Of a stretch of DNA of 64,000 bases, positions 1 to 9,429 are shown piece after piece (position 1 is the first letter of the stretch; each line of letters opens with the position of its first letter). The notes below the pieces were generated by a model, which did not search any database, had not been told where the DNA came from, and was given only the letters and a program-made list of their open reading frames with translations. The DNA is taken from the NCBI GenBank assembly GCA_944548615.1, contig OX155961.1:21284773-21348772 (forward strand). The letters run 5' to 3'. Source of the stretch: Micropterix aruncella (taxonomy: Eukaryota; Arthropoda; Insecta; Lepidoptera; Micropterigidae). Position numbers and translations under genes: made by a program.

Positions 1-74
1 TATCTTTAAACATTACTTGGCAATAAATACATTTTCTATAATGAAAAATAACTCATAATACAATTTGAACTTAC

Positions 75-225
75 TGGCACAAAGTAAATTTTGGTTCATA
101 ACGCCGAATATTCTTCGTAGTAATCCAAAATCATTGCATGTTTTATACAAGACAGCGTCGATTCTCTCGCTTGAATCACGCATAGACAGTGCCTGGAGTA
201 GAATATATCGCGGCTTTTGCGCCAT
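75..225 (-). CDS. weak candidate host exon with splice donor
   Basis: An open minus-strand stretch starts at an ATG (complement of 223-225) and reads about 50 residues, beginning MAQKPRYILLQAL and including SSERIDAVLYKTCNDFG. It ends at a consensus 5' splice site, GTAAGT (complement of 69-74). The frame stays open upstream of this ATG, so the true start or an acceptor could lie further right. I recognise no family. The composition is more protein-like than the other short frames nearby, and the donor falls where the open frame stops being convincing, but there is no second exon in view to the left. It could equally be a chance frame or part of an unrecognised element. Confidence 0.2.
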
Positions 226-250
226 CGCATCGTCTAGCACCAACGCATAG

Positions 251-545
251 CATCGCGATGATTTTCGATTACTCTATGTGTTTTTATTTTTATTTCTTTT
301 TTTTATTGCAAACATTTATTTAATCTCAATTTTCATTTTCTACTTTTATTTAGTTCGTTAGTATTTTCTTGAGCAAATTTTTATCCACTCTCACATATCG
401 AATTAACTTTAATCTAAGTACATGTATGTAGTTCCGATGACACAATAATATTTTATTGTAACAAACCTGATAATGACGTTCCGAAAGCAGATACCTATCG
501 GAACTCCTCAATGGCCAAAGTAGATTTACTGTAATTGGGCTCATC
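251..545. other. AT-rich intergenic, nothing recognised
   Basis: T-rich DNA with no frame, repeat or motif that I can support. Confidence 0.5.
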
Positions 546-1889
546 TTGCTTTCTTTGGGTTCATTGCGTATGGATCCGCTAAAGAAGATATCAGAGGAAA
601 GACTTTACCACCCAATAAGATAAATGAGGCAGTATTAAACTCTGCGCAAAATTACATAAAAAACTACCGACGGTAAAATCGCACTACACCATGAGATACT
701 CGACGAAATTGTACTTGCCCCAAGATTTTAAAAACCTAGCACACTTATATAAACTTTACAAGGACGTTTAAATCAATTCAGAAGTAGACGTGGTATTAAG
801 ACTAGGATTAACTTGTATTAAGATTATTCCATAAAAAAATATATATTACTTCCACGCAGGCTTTCATGCTCCTAAAAAAAAATACTGTAAGTGTAATGGC
901 TTTGAAAACAATCATGGAGGAGAAATGAAATGTTGAAAGCAGAGCATGATACAGATAAAAATAAAAGTAAAAATGATTTGACTGTCATTAAAAGATACCT
1001 TTTAAAAAAAGGAATGTTTTATGTACTACTTACAATCTCCAAAATGTTTTAAATGCTCGCTAGGGGGAGAGCATATTGCTTTATTTTCCCAAAAACTGGC
1101 AGTCTACAACCAGATGTTCTATGATAAAACCACGAGAAAAAGCTACTGTTATTCATGGAATCAGAGTCAGGGAATGAGAGAAGCCAATGAGGTTTCAACG
1201 AATCTCACAACTTATATAAGAGAAGTCGATAAACGTAATACTATAAATTAACTTTTATTGTGTCGCGATTTAGCCCAGGCTGAGTAAAAATCGGACTGTT
1301 TTAGCATCCCTTCATCAGAATTTACTGGCTTCCAAAAACTTGAACCCCATCCAAATAAACTATCTACTTCCGAACCACACCTACATACCCGGTTGATAGT
1401 ATGCATTCGGTCATCGAACAAATGTGTCTAATCACTTAATTTGGACCTCATCAAAATGGCCAGCCATTTCTTAGCATGGAATGTTCCAGAATTTTACGCA
1501 GTGCAACTGACTATGATTTTGTTCCATGGGATGACGTATCAGATAAGAATTTTAAGGGTAATTTGATAGGAAAAATTGGTAAAACAAGGGTGGCCACATT
1601 TGAAAATAACATATTTATCAAATATTCCATGGCACCAAATGCTGAAGAAGAATAAAACACAATAATCAATAAAAACAAAATAAACCAAATTTTATGTTAA
1701 AAACGTCTCACAATATCTAAGCAGAAGTATCACGATTTACAAAAGCTTTGTAATACAAATGTGCTACCGTCATGATTCCACGTCGAATATTTAGATATAC
1801 CAAATGACAACATTCGAGAGCGTTTGGCCAAAAGTGATGAAGATGATTCAGACGAAGAAAATTCATGATTACACTACATGCGTTAGTTG
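546..1889 (+). pseudogene. shattered transposase-like gene relic
   Basis: Several short collinear plus-strand pieces in different frames together look like one decayed protein. In order: EDIRGKTLPPNKINEAV near 570-650; KSHYTMRYSTKLYLPQDF near 675-735; an FHAPKK piece near 869; the open frame at 1021-1251 with LAVYNQMFYD, SYCYSWNQ and REANEVSTNL; VDSMHSVIEQM near 1398-1424; FVPWDDVSDKNFKGN near 1518-1562, ending at a stop near 1653; and an acidic tail DEDDSDEENS ending near 1868. The order and spacing match a large uncharacterised transposase-like family that I associate with arthropod genomes, which has a YxSPxKLYL-type segment, an FHAPKK cysteine region and a VDSMHxxIE segment. That assignment rests on memory of the family, not on a search. 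Stops and frameshifts separate every piece, so the copy is dead. Confidence 0.55.
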
Positions 1890-4302
1890 ATACGACTAAA
1901 GAGATTGAAAAAAGTTGTTTTTAATTAAGGACATTTTTATGTTTGATTGCTATAAATTCAATTTGATGTTGACATTTTAATTGTATACTTATTGTTCGTG
2001 TTCTGCCTATTATTTAATAAAGATTCATTGAATACTGAACCTTATTTTCAATAATACCCATGAAAACCCATGCAATTTTATTTAAAGGGGACATAATACA
2101 TATTTCATCCTTGCATGATATGACAGAGTTCAAACATAAAACATTATGCAAGACGAAATAAGCACTACATAGTGCCGTGTAATACATTTTATCTGAAATA
2201 TCTCAATGCGTTCTTGGCATATAAGCTATTTGAAATTGATAAATGTAACAACATAACACATTTTACCTGTTTTTTTCTGGGTTCATTTTGTATTATATGC
2301 CACTTATTTCCTGTAATAATTGATATTATTCTTTGATAAATAGTCCTAAATATTGTCTTATTCAGTAGCTTTATAGTGGTTATAAAAAAAAGAAATATAT
2401 CAGCACAACGATTTCTTATGATTTTTTTTCTAAACATTACAACTTCGAATGGCTCTCCTGTGAATTCGTATATTGGCGCTTAATACATTTCTCCTTTCAA
2501 CCGTCACTATAATAATTCTGAAGAAAATACATAATGTAATAAAGTTCCTATTAGGCCGGGAGATAGTGACAGAAAATTTCAAGTCATTTGTTACAAGTAT
2601 GGCGACCATTCAGAAGTTAAATTAGGTAATTCATGAAATGAAAAAAAATGGTCTTAGCGCAGGCCGTCGGGGCGTAATCGCAGGTCATTATCGGGATTGG
2701 AATTTTCAGTGTCGGGTACTGCAGGTTAGGTAGATATAATAATGCAGACGTTGGTAGGCGTAAACCCATAGCAGCGATTCAACATTATGTTATGTCATGT
2801 AAGTAAAGCCCATTTAAAGTTTTCCTTGATCGTCTTTTTCTCTATTTTGTCTTGGTTTAATTTTTCTTGCTTTAATACTTCTCAGTATTAAAATACTCCA
2901 CTTTATTGTACTGTTGCGTGTGAACAAAAATATAAACTGCCTCAGAATCAGTAGAAATTGCCACAACTGGTGTAGTGTGCCAAATTACGCTGCTACTCTC
3001 TCTTTTAGAGGTCAATATTTTACACATATTTTAGGTAACAATTTAAAACTACTTTGCGGTCATCGTGTTATTTTTTCCAAGCCTACGTCATGTTACCATC
3101 ATCTGACCTTCCTCCATAATTTCGAATGACGTAATATATGTATGACCCCTTTTCTCTAAGTTGGATGATTTTTTATACAAACCAAATCAAATTAATAATT
3201 TTCCAAATTATTGCTTTTGTTCATTTCATATTATGATGACTTTTAAAAGGTTTTTTTGTTTTATAATTATTATTGATTTCTATAAAATGGACAATTATTC
3301 GGACATTTCCACTTGAATTTGTTTCTTTCACGATTTTATTTTGAACCGAATATACCCATCCCAAATAATTTATTATTACTTGACATTTTGACATTTCTTC
3401 TTGATTATGTTTTTTTATTGATTATGGCGACTATTTTTTCTACGTCAATTTTTGTTTTAATTATACTAGGCTATTTGTAAATGTTAACTCTATTTTATAC
3501 AAAATAGATAATTAATTATATTAAGCAGGCAAATACAATTTTTAAAAAGTATTATTTCTGAAATACGATAATGAAATTCTGGACAGTCACATTTGTTATA
3601 GGTGGCAAATTGTACTATGCGATTAGAGGTCTATCGCTTCTCGGTGCGGCTTCCAAATTGTATGGCTCTCTGCGGCCTTTCGCTCATCGACCGCTCATCG
3701 TCGGCTCGGTCAAATATTTGTGAGAGTGGCCACCCTTCACTAGACTCCAATTGATTGTGAGCGAAGGGTGGTTCTCATCAGGAAGTTTTCTCCGTGATTG
3801 AAAGTCGTGGATGTTGAAGTTGAAGTATTTATTCAGAAGGTCTCTAGTATGTTGTCAGTTCGTAACGCCTTGAGTGATATTTCGCCGATGTGTAGGTAGT
3901 GTGGGCGCGAGGTGAAGCCGTAGTTGTGAAGATGTGTAGCGCGATAACTGCCCAACAGGAATGATATTGATGTGTAGCGTCGCGGATAATTTATGACTCG
4001 AAGGTAATGAAGAGCGCGAGTATTTGTAGATGAGCGGTTACTGTCCGCCAGGGAATGATGAAGATCGATCGAAATGTACTGCATTTTATATTGTAAGCAG
4101 TGACGCAATAGTTGTGAGTGGGGTGAGAAATGTGTTTTAATTTCGTATCGATCAGAAGAAATGACATTAGTCATCACTTGACTGTGCAAAAAAATTCCGA
4201 ATTTAGTTGGAAATCAAACTGCAGCTGCCTCGTGTAGATTTGAGCGAGTTTGCGGTTTCGATTCTGTAGAAATTACTTTTTTGTTGTGGGTATGTTGGAC
4301 TG
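1890..4302. other. AT-rich intergenic, no gene recognised
   Basis: Mostly A/T-rich sequence with scattered short frames that look random. A somewhat GC-richer patch at about 3610-4190 contains a 118-codon minus-strand frame rich in His, Ser and Tyr with no recognisable motif; I do not call it a gene. No repeat or RNA gene was recognised. Confidence 0.5.
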
Positions 4303-4770
4303 AAGCTCCAACATATTCACGCTGCGAAGGTTATGTTGTGTGTTTGGTGAGACCAGGTCGGTGTTATTTATTGTGAACTGTTGAAACCCAACGAAACCAT
4401 CCCTGGGAAACGGTGTCGACTTTAATTGATGCGATTGAGCCGAGCACTGCACGAAAACGGTCACAATACGAGCAGAGGCACGAAAAACTGTTTCTACGCA
4501 ATGACAACGCTCGGTTTGACGTTACCAAACCCGTTAAAACCTACCTGGAAAAGCTCAAATAGGAAGTCCTACCCCACCCGCTATATTCCCCAGATATTGC
4601 GCGGTCCTATTATTACTTGTTCCGTTCGATGGCACATGGTCCGGTTGATCAGCAGTTCCGCTCATATGAAGACATCGAATATGGCTCAATTCGTGGATAG
4701 CCTCAAAAGATTAACACTTTTACCGTAACGGTATTCGAGCTCTGCCAGAAAGATGGGAAAAACTTCTTTG
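4303..4770 (+). pseudogene. mariner transposase relic (C-terminal part)
   Basis: Plus-strand pieces match mariner transposase in family order: IHAAKVMLCVW, then DQVGVIYCELLKPNETIPG (4318-4410), MRLSRALHE, RNDNARFDVTKPVKTYLEKL (near 4499-4557), EVLPHPLYSPDIA (near 4562-4600), LFRSMAHGPVDQQFRSYEDI (near 4618-4680) and RALPERWEKLL (near 4736-4768). The second catalytic Asp of the D,D34D triad, in NDNAR, is present. The third, expected after SPDIA in the segment SDYHLF, is replaced (SYYYLF). There is a TGA inside the WWDQ motif, a TAG after the LEKLK segment, and at least two frameshifts. The N-terminal half with the first Asp and the helix-turn-helix is not recognisable, and terminal repeats were not identified. 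The wording of the motifs suggests the mauritiana-type subfamily. The copy is inactive. Confidence 0.85.
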
Positions 4771-5320
4771 AATGATTTATTTGTAACCATTTTTTCACAT
4801 TAAATTTGCATTTTCATAAATTTCATAATTTGATAAATTTTATATTTTTAAGCTATAACACCGTAACTGAGTGGTTACTGTGTTATAGATAAATTTTACC
4901 CATTACCCATGTAAAAAAAAAATATATTTTTTAAATAAATAAAAAACTGCAGGCAAACACAGTGATTGAGATACTGTTATTAATTCGTGTATTAATAAAT
5001 TAACTTCAAAATTTTACCTAAAACCACAGCATCTGAAGAAGCCGTGTTGTAACCAAACCAATTTTTTTTAAAAATGCTTATAAGTATTAAAAAAGATCAC
5101 AGTAAATAATAAATTACTGTATTTTAAGTTAAAAAAAATATACATACTATGTTTTTTATTAAAAATATTCTGTTTTTTTTAAATACTGTGTTTTTATCTA
5201 AGGTATCTCGGTAACTATTCATCGACAGACAAACCGAAAAATTTGCCTTATAGTAGGTACTCCAACTCGTGATTGTAAAGAACCAAACTTGTATAAACAC
5301 AAGTAAATGAAGTTACTGTT
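4771..5320. other. AT-rich spacer
   Basis: Very AT-rich sequence with A/T homopolymer runs near 4910 and 5130-5180. No coding or RNA feature recognised. Confidence 0.5.
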
Positions 5321-5344
5321 TTATTATTATTATTATTATTTTAT
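5321..5344. repeat. (TTA)n microsatellite, LINE 3' tail
   Basis: Seven to eight TTA units on the plus strand, that is (TAA)n at the 3' end of the minus-strand LINE. This is the simple-repeat tail of the element, not an independent locus. Confidence 0.7.
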
Positions 5345-5352
5345 AGCATTAG

Positions 5353-5364
5353 CAGCTTAAGCTG
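5353..5364. other. perfect 12-bp palindrome in LINE 3' end
   Basis: CAGCTTAAGCTG lies within a longer imperfect inverted repeat (about 5346-5368), just upstream of the (TAA)n tail of the CR1-like LINE. In LINE RNA it would form a stem near the 3' terminus. Some LINE reverse transcriptases recognise such 3' stem-loops; whether this one does is inference. Confidence 0.45.
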
Positions 5365-5405
5365 ATGCATGCATTTCACTTTTTTTTCTTTTTTTTATGT
5401 TGATA

Positions 5406-6880
5406 TTATTTTTTTGAATTTTTTATTTTTAATAATTTTTTTACATTATTTTTTATATATTTGTCTAATTGGTTTTTAAATCCGTTCACACTTTTAGCAC
5501 AAATGACCTCCTGCGGTAGTTCATTCCAAGAGTCCACAACTCTGTTCACCAAGAAATGTTTCCTCGGGTTAGAATTAAATCCTGAACGATTCAACTTTAA
5601 GCAGTGCCCTCTAAGCTGTGTATTGGTATTCCTTATAAATATTTCCTTGAGCTTTGGTACGTCGTAGTAATCATTGAGGATCTTATATGTCTCAATAAGA
5701 TTTCCTCGTTGTCAACGCTCCTCTAGGCTGCTGAGTCTGAGTGCTTCAAGTCGGCGTTCGTAGTCTTGTTGTTTGAGCTGTGGGACCATTTTTGTGGCCC
5801 GCCTTTGCACACGCTCCAAAAGTTCTACATACTTCCTAAAGTACGGATTCCAAATCAGAAAAGCATACTCCAATAAAGGGCGAACATATGTTTTATACAG
5901 TTTAAGGAATAGCTCTGCCTTCCTAATCATGTAGAGCAGGGAGTTGGCTTTCTTGGCAACCTCTATAATGTGTGTCTCCCACTTCAGATCATCGCATATT
6001 GTAACACCGAGGTCGCGCCGCGTTTTCACTGCCTGTATAAGTTTTCCATCAATAAGGTAAGCGTGCTGGGGATTTTTAGGCCCAAAGTGGAGTACAGTGC
6101 ATTTTCCGGCATTGAGCGACAGCAACCACTCCTTTGTCCAACCAGTAATCCTGTCAAGAGTGTCCTGAATTGTTTACCTGGCGATAACGGGGTTAGCGAA
6201 AAATTTTGTATCATCGGCAAAAAGAGAGAAGGTGAGGTGCGTTATTTCTCCCAAATCTGTTAGAAATATTCCGAAGGCTACCGGCCCGACGACGGATCCT
6301 TGTGGCACACCGCTGAGTACTTGATGAGGTTCGGACGTTTCCTCTCCAACACGCACCCTGAACTTTCTATCCATTAGAAAATCTTGAAACCACAGGAGGA
6401 GGTTTCCTCGGAGGCCGAAATGTTCCAACTTGTGTAAAAGCCGTTTTATGGGAACTCTGTCAAAGGCTTTTTCGTAATCTAAGTAAAGTATGTCGACAGC
6501 TTGTTTCTGATTCCATTCCTGTGTCCATTTGTCTACACAGTCAAGCAAGTTGGTTACAGTTGATCGCCTTGGGACAAATCCATGTTGTTCCTGCAGAATG
6601 ACGTTTTCTTGTGCCAGGAATGATCTTACTTGTTTGATAATTATTTTCTCCAGGGTCTTGCAGACAATGCTAGTTAGGCCTATTGGAGGGTAGTTTGCGG
6701 CGTCTAATTTGTCACCTTTTTTATAGATTGGAGTCACAATTGCCTCTTTCCAGTCCATGGGGAGTTTGCCATGTTTGAAGGATAGAGTCATTATGTGTGC
6801 TAACTGGTTGCTTACCTATCTCTTTTGAGCATTCTCGAAGGAAGATTGCTGGGAGTTCATCAGGTCCCATGGCAGTGTTT
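5406..6880 (-). pseudogene. CR1-like reverse transcriptase, C-terminal part
   Basis: Read on the minus strand this is the RT half of a LINE ORF2. The frame 6174-6791 shows the RT motifs in order: the [19 protein letters not shown] block, [10 protein letters not shown] (motif A), [11 protein letters not shown] (motif B) and FADDTKFF (motif C, catalytic FADD). The frame 5712-6125 continues with RDLGVTICDDLKWETHI, YVRPLLEYAFLIWNP and RVQRRATKMVPQL. The frame 5406-5711 carries RGNLIETYKILNDYYDVP and NRVVDSWNELPQEV, ending at a stop. Just two in-frame nonsense codons (TAA at 6174-6176 and TGA at 5712-5714) and one frameshift near 6805 break it, so the copy is fairly young. Endonuclease and ORF1 are absent (5' truncated). 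Clade CR1 is my best fit from the C-terminal tail; a related Jockey-group clade is possible. Confidence 0.85.
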
Positions 6881-6895
6881 TCTTTGTAAACTCTT

Positions 6896-7225
6896 TCTTT
6901 CTTTTCAAAAATGATAGGTTTTCCACGAGGTATGGGCTGTCGATACTATTATTAATTATTTTATAAACGAAAACCATATCCGCAACCGTTTGCCTGTCCT
7001 CGAGCGAGTGAAGATGGAAGTGTCTCAGTTTGCTATCATAAGACTGAAGTCCTAGATATTGCCGATAGTTAAGATGCCTCTAGAATCTCTTCTGGACTCC
7101 CTCAATTTTCATTTTATAGATGCTGTATTGCGGGTTCCAGATAGATGATGCAAATTCTAAAACACTACGGACGTAAGCACAATATAGTGAAGTAATAGGG
7201 TTAGAATTTGTAAACGGCTTTCCTA
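6896..7225 (-). pseudogene. second LINE RT C-terminal fragment (Jockey-group-like)
   Basis: Minus-strand reading gives FTNSNPITSLYCAYVRSVLE, then SSIWNPQYSIYKMKIEGVQK, and after a stop near 7082 continues in the same frame with RHLNYRQYLGL, RHFHLHSLEDRQTVADM and FVYKIINNSIDSPYLVE. This is the post-RT domain of a different LINE from the CR1-like copy to its left, most like Jockey-group elements (YCAYVRSxLE, RIExVQKRF). The upstream 7226-7421 part of the same open frame is Lys/Arg-rich and does not look like RT, so I exclude it. The fragment abuts the CR1-like copy. Either the CR1 inserted here and truncated it, or both are ends of independent insertions. Confidence 0.7.
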
Positions 7226-8194
7226 ACAACAATACTTGTTTACAATACACCAGACATTTTTTTAACACAATAGACCTTTTTATTACCCTTTTTGTCTTTA
7301 GAATCGTAGGAACAATTTGACGTATCACGTACCTACGCTTTTTTGGTTTCAGATTTTTTATATCTTTTTTGTACGGGATACGGCTTGTTGCGTTCGGGCG
7401 ATAATATAGCGGACGCATCACGTACGTCCGTATAGGTAGGGCGGTTAATTATCTACATAAGATACTCAGATTATACATAAAATACTAATTATCTTCATAA
7501 TATATCTACATAAGATAGTCTATAGTAGATGGTGTTGGGTTTTAAGTTTAATAATATATAGTGAATTGACTGTAAGGAATGTTGGTTATTATTTTGGAAT
7601 TATAGGCATCATTAAGGGGGGGAGAAGTTATCAAAGTTTACGCACCTTTGTATTTTCCGCGCGATTTCTTGCCGTATTTTCACTCTCCGAATGTCTTGAA
7701 ATCTTCAGCTGGCCAGCTCACGAACGCGAAAATTACTATATCACAGCACGATAAACAAGAACACTCAAAACAGGAGTACGTCTGTCTCGACTGGCGCGTA
7801 ATTTGTCACTGATTGGAAGGGTAGGTAGAAAATACATATATATGAAACGGTATAATTAAAAATGGCCTAACCAGATGGTATACAACATCGTCAAAATGCT
7901 TTCCTAAAAAAAATGGATAGGGTTTACTTAGGCTTTTTTCGTAATAAAACACATTAAAAATGTAACAAAAACGTATTCCTCTCTTTTTTTGTGTCACTTA
8001 ATTCCAAAATAGGCGCGGTCGTCAGTGGGGTATGAATCACCTATGGACACTGTGTTTATCCCTCGGCGAGCCGTGTTTATTTACATCGAAATTTTTATCA
8101 GTGTTGTATAGCAGCGTACGAGAGTTTGTCGATAACACCGGACGTTTTTTTTTGGCGGACAATTATTTCGACCTTGATATTGTTTACAACTAGG
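7226..8194. other. AT-rich spacer with small degenerate direct repeats
   Basis: At 7447-7520 the motif ATCTACATAAGATA recurs with degenerate copies at about 25-35 bp spacing. The rest shows no coding feature; short frames at 7566-7754 and 7806-7997 have no recognisable motif. Confidence 0.45.
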
Positions 8195-8865
8195 GTTGTC
8201 GACTACAGCGGGCGAGCCCGTCACCTCAGGAAGTTTTAACGATTAGTCGTTCTATCTCCCTGGAGTGAGCGCAGAAGACTTGAGGACAAAACAGTCCACC
8301 ATCTAGCTACGCCACAAGCCCGTAAGAGGCCAACGCATTAACCGCGAGATAGCCAGGAGTGTTACCCGGCGGGCCTACACTCACGCCCTTACTTCCAATG
8401 GTGACCAGATTACTCCAGTCTCTCGATTGGTTTCGAGTTCGAGGTCTCTTGCGCGGTCCTCTCCCTTACGAAGCGGTGAAACGGTGTTTACCGAATCTAT
8501 CGCGGACCACAGCGTCCTTTCCCCGGCTGTTCACCCAGGATCGGATGGCCAATGGTCGTTTCAAGAGCAGTCGCCGTAAGGTCCGCAACCACCCCCGCTC
8601 TATAGGAAATAGAACTGCTTCCAGACTCCCCCGACTGTTAGTCAGAGTTCGTTGGAGCTAACGGGCCCATGATGAGTTGGCCATGATGACCCATGTGTTC
8701 AGGGTCGGTCACTCACGGGTCAACACCCATCCGATGGCCTCCACGTAAGGGGTGCGAACCTGGGTAGGACACTGGGTCAACCAGTCTCCCCTGGGAATCA
8801 AACCTCTGGCGCTCCTGGACGGTCTGCGCACCGAGCGGCGCAAGCCAATCGATTGTGCTCTCCGA
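8195..8865 (+). repeat. compound repeat, direct segments A then B
   Basis: Segment A (about 8195-8650) and segment B (about 8651-8865) are clearly GC-richer than their surroundings. Both recur immediately to the right in reverse complement: A at about 8866-9321 and B at about 9322-9421 plus 11532-11645. Landmarks in A: a GGGCGAGCCCGTCACC block near 8208, GCGAGATAGCCAGG near 8343, and a long shared stretch around 8395-8600. Landmarks in B: GCGCTCCTGGACGG near 8810 and CAACACCCATCCGATGG near 8721. The family is unknown to me. The frames inside (8359-8661 plus; 8798-9109 minus; 8955-9260 plus) arise in both copies simply because the DNA is GC-rich and duplicated. Confidence 0.75.
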
Positions 8866-9421
8866 CTAACAGTCGGGGGAGTCTGGGAACTGTATTGTTT
8901 CCTATAGAGCGGGGGTGGTTGTGTACCTTATGGCGACTGCTCTTGAATTGACCATTGGCCATCCGATCCTGGGTGAACAGCCGGGCAAAGGACGCCTTGG
9001 TCCGCGATAGATTTGGTTTACTCCGTTTCACCGCTTCATATAAAGGGAGAGGACCGCGCAAGCGACCTCGAACTCGGAACCAATCGAGAGACCGGAGAAA
9101 TCTGGTCACAATTGGAAGTAAGGGCGCGAGTGTCTCGAGCCGCTGGGAAGAAATTCCTGGCTATCTCGCGGTAAGGAGTTGGTCTTTTACGGGTTGTGGC
9201 GTAGCTAGACGTCGGATTTGTAATGTCCAAAGTCTTCTACGCTCACTGCACGGTCGATAGAACGATGAATCGTTAAAACGTCCTGCGGTGACGGGTTCGC
9301 CCGTTGTGGTTGACATCTCAATATGTTAGTCAGAGTGCGCAGTTGATTGGCTTACGCCGCACGGTGCGCAGACCGTCCAGGAGCGCCAGAAGGTTGATTC
9401 CCAGGGGAAACTAACCATAGG

Positions 9422-9429
9422 GTCAGAGT
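9422..9429. repeat. hAT target-site duplication, left
   Basis: GTCAGAGT immediately precedes the left terminal repeat, and the identical 8 bp follows the right one at 11524-11531. An 8-bp duplication is the hAT superfamily hallmark. Removing one copy and the element joins the two halves of inverted segment B. Confidence 0.9.

Larger units (their letters stand above)
5321..6895 (-). mobile_element. 5'-truncated CR1-like LINE
   Basis: A minus-strand non-LTR retrotransposon copy running from within the reverse transcriptase (near 6895) to a 3' microsatellite tail. The 3' end reads (TAATAA)n on the minus strand (5321-5344) after a short, A-rich 3' region. The open coding track shows RT then the conserved C-terminal tail found in CR1/L2-type elements (RRATKM, RGNLIE, NRVVDSWNELP). 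The right limit is inferred from where CR1-like similarity gives way to a different LINE fragment, so it is approximate. 5' truncation with a simple-repeat tail is the usual outcome of incomplete target-primed reverse transcription. Confidence 0.75.

Noticed and set aside
3833..4189. 118-codon minus-strand frame
   Set aside because: No motif, unusual His/Ser/Tyr composition, and no splice or promoter context; likely chance.
8359..9260. 100-codon frames in the GC-rich repeat (8359-8661 plus, 8798-9109 minus, 8955-9260 plus) as genes
   Set aside because: Similar frames occur on both strands of the inverted copies, are rich in Arg/Ser/Pro as expected from GC-rich random DNA, and show no known domain.
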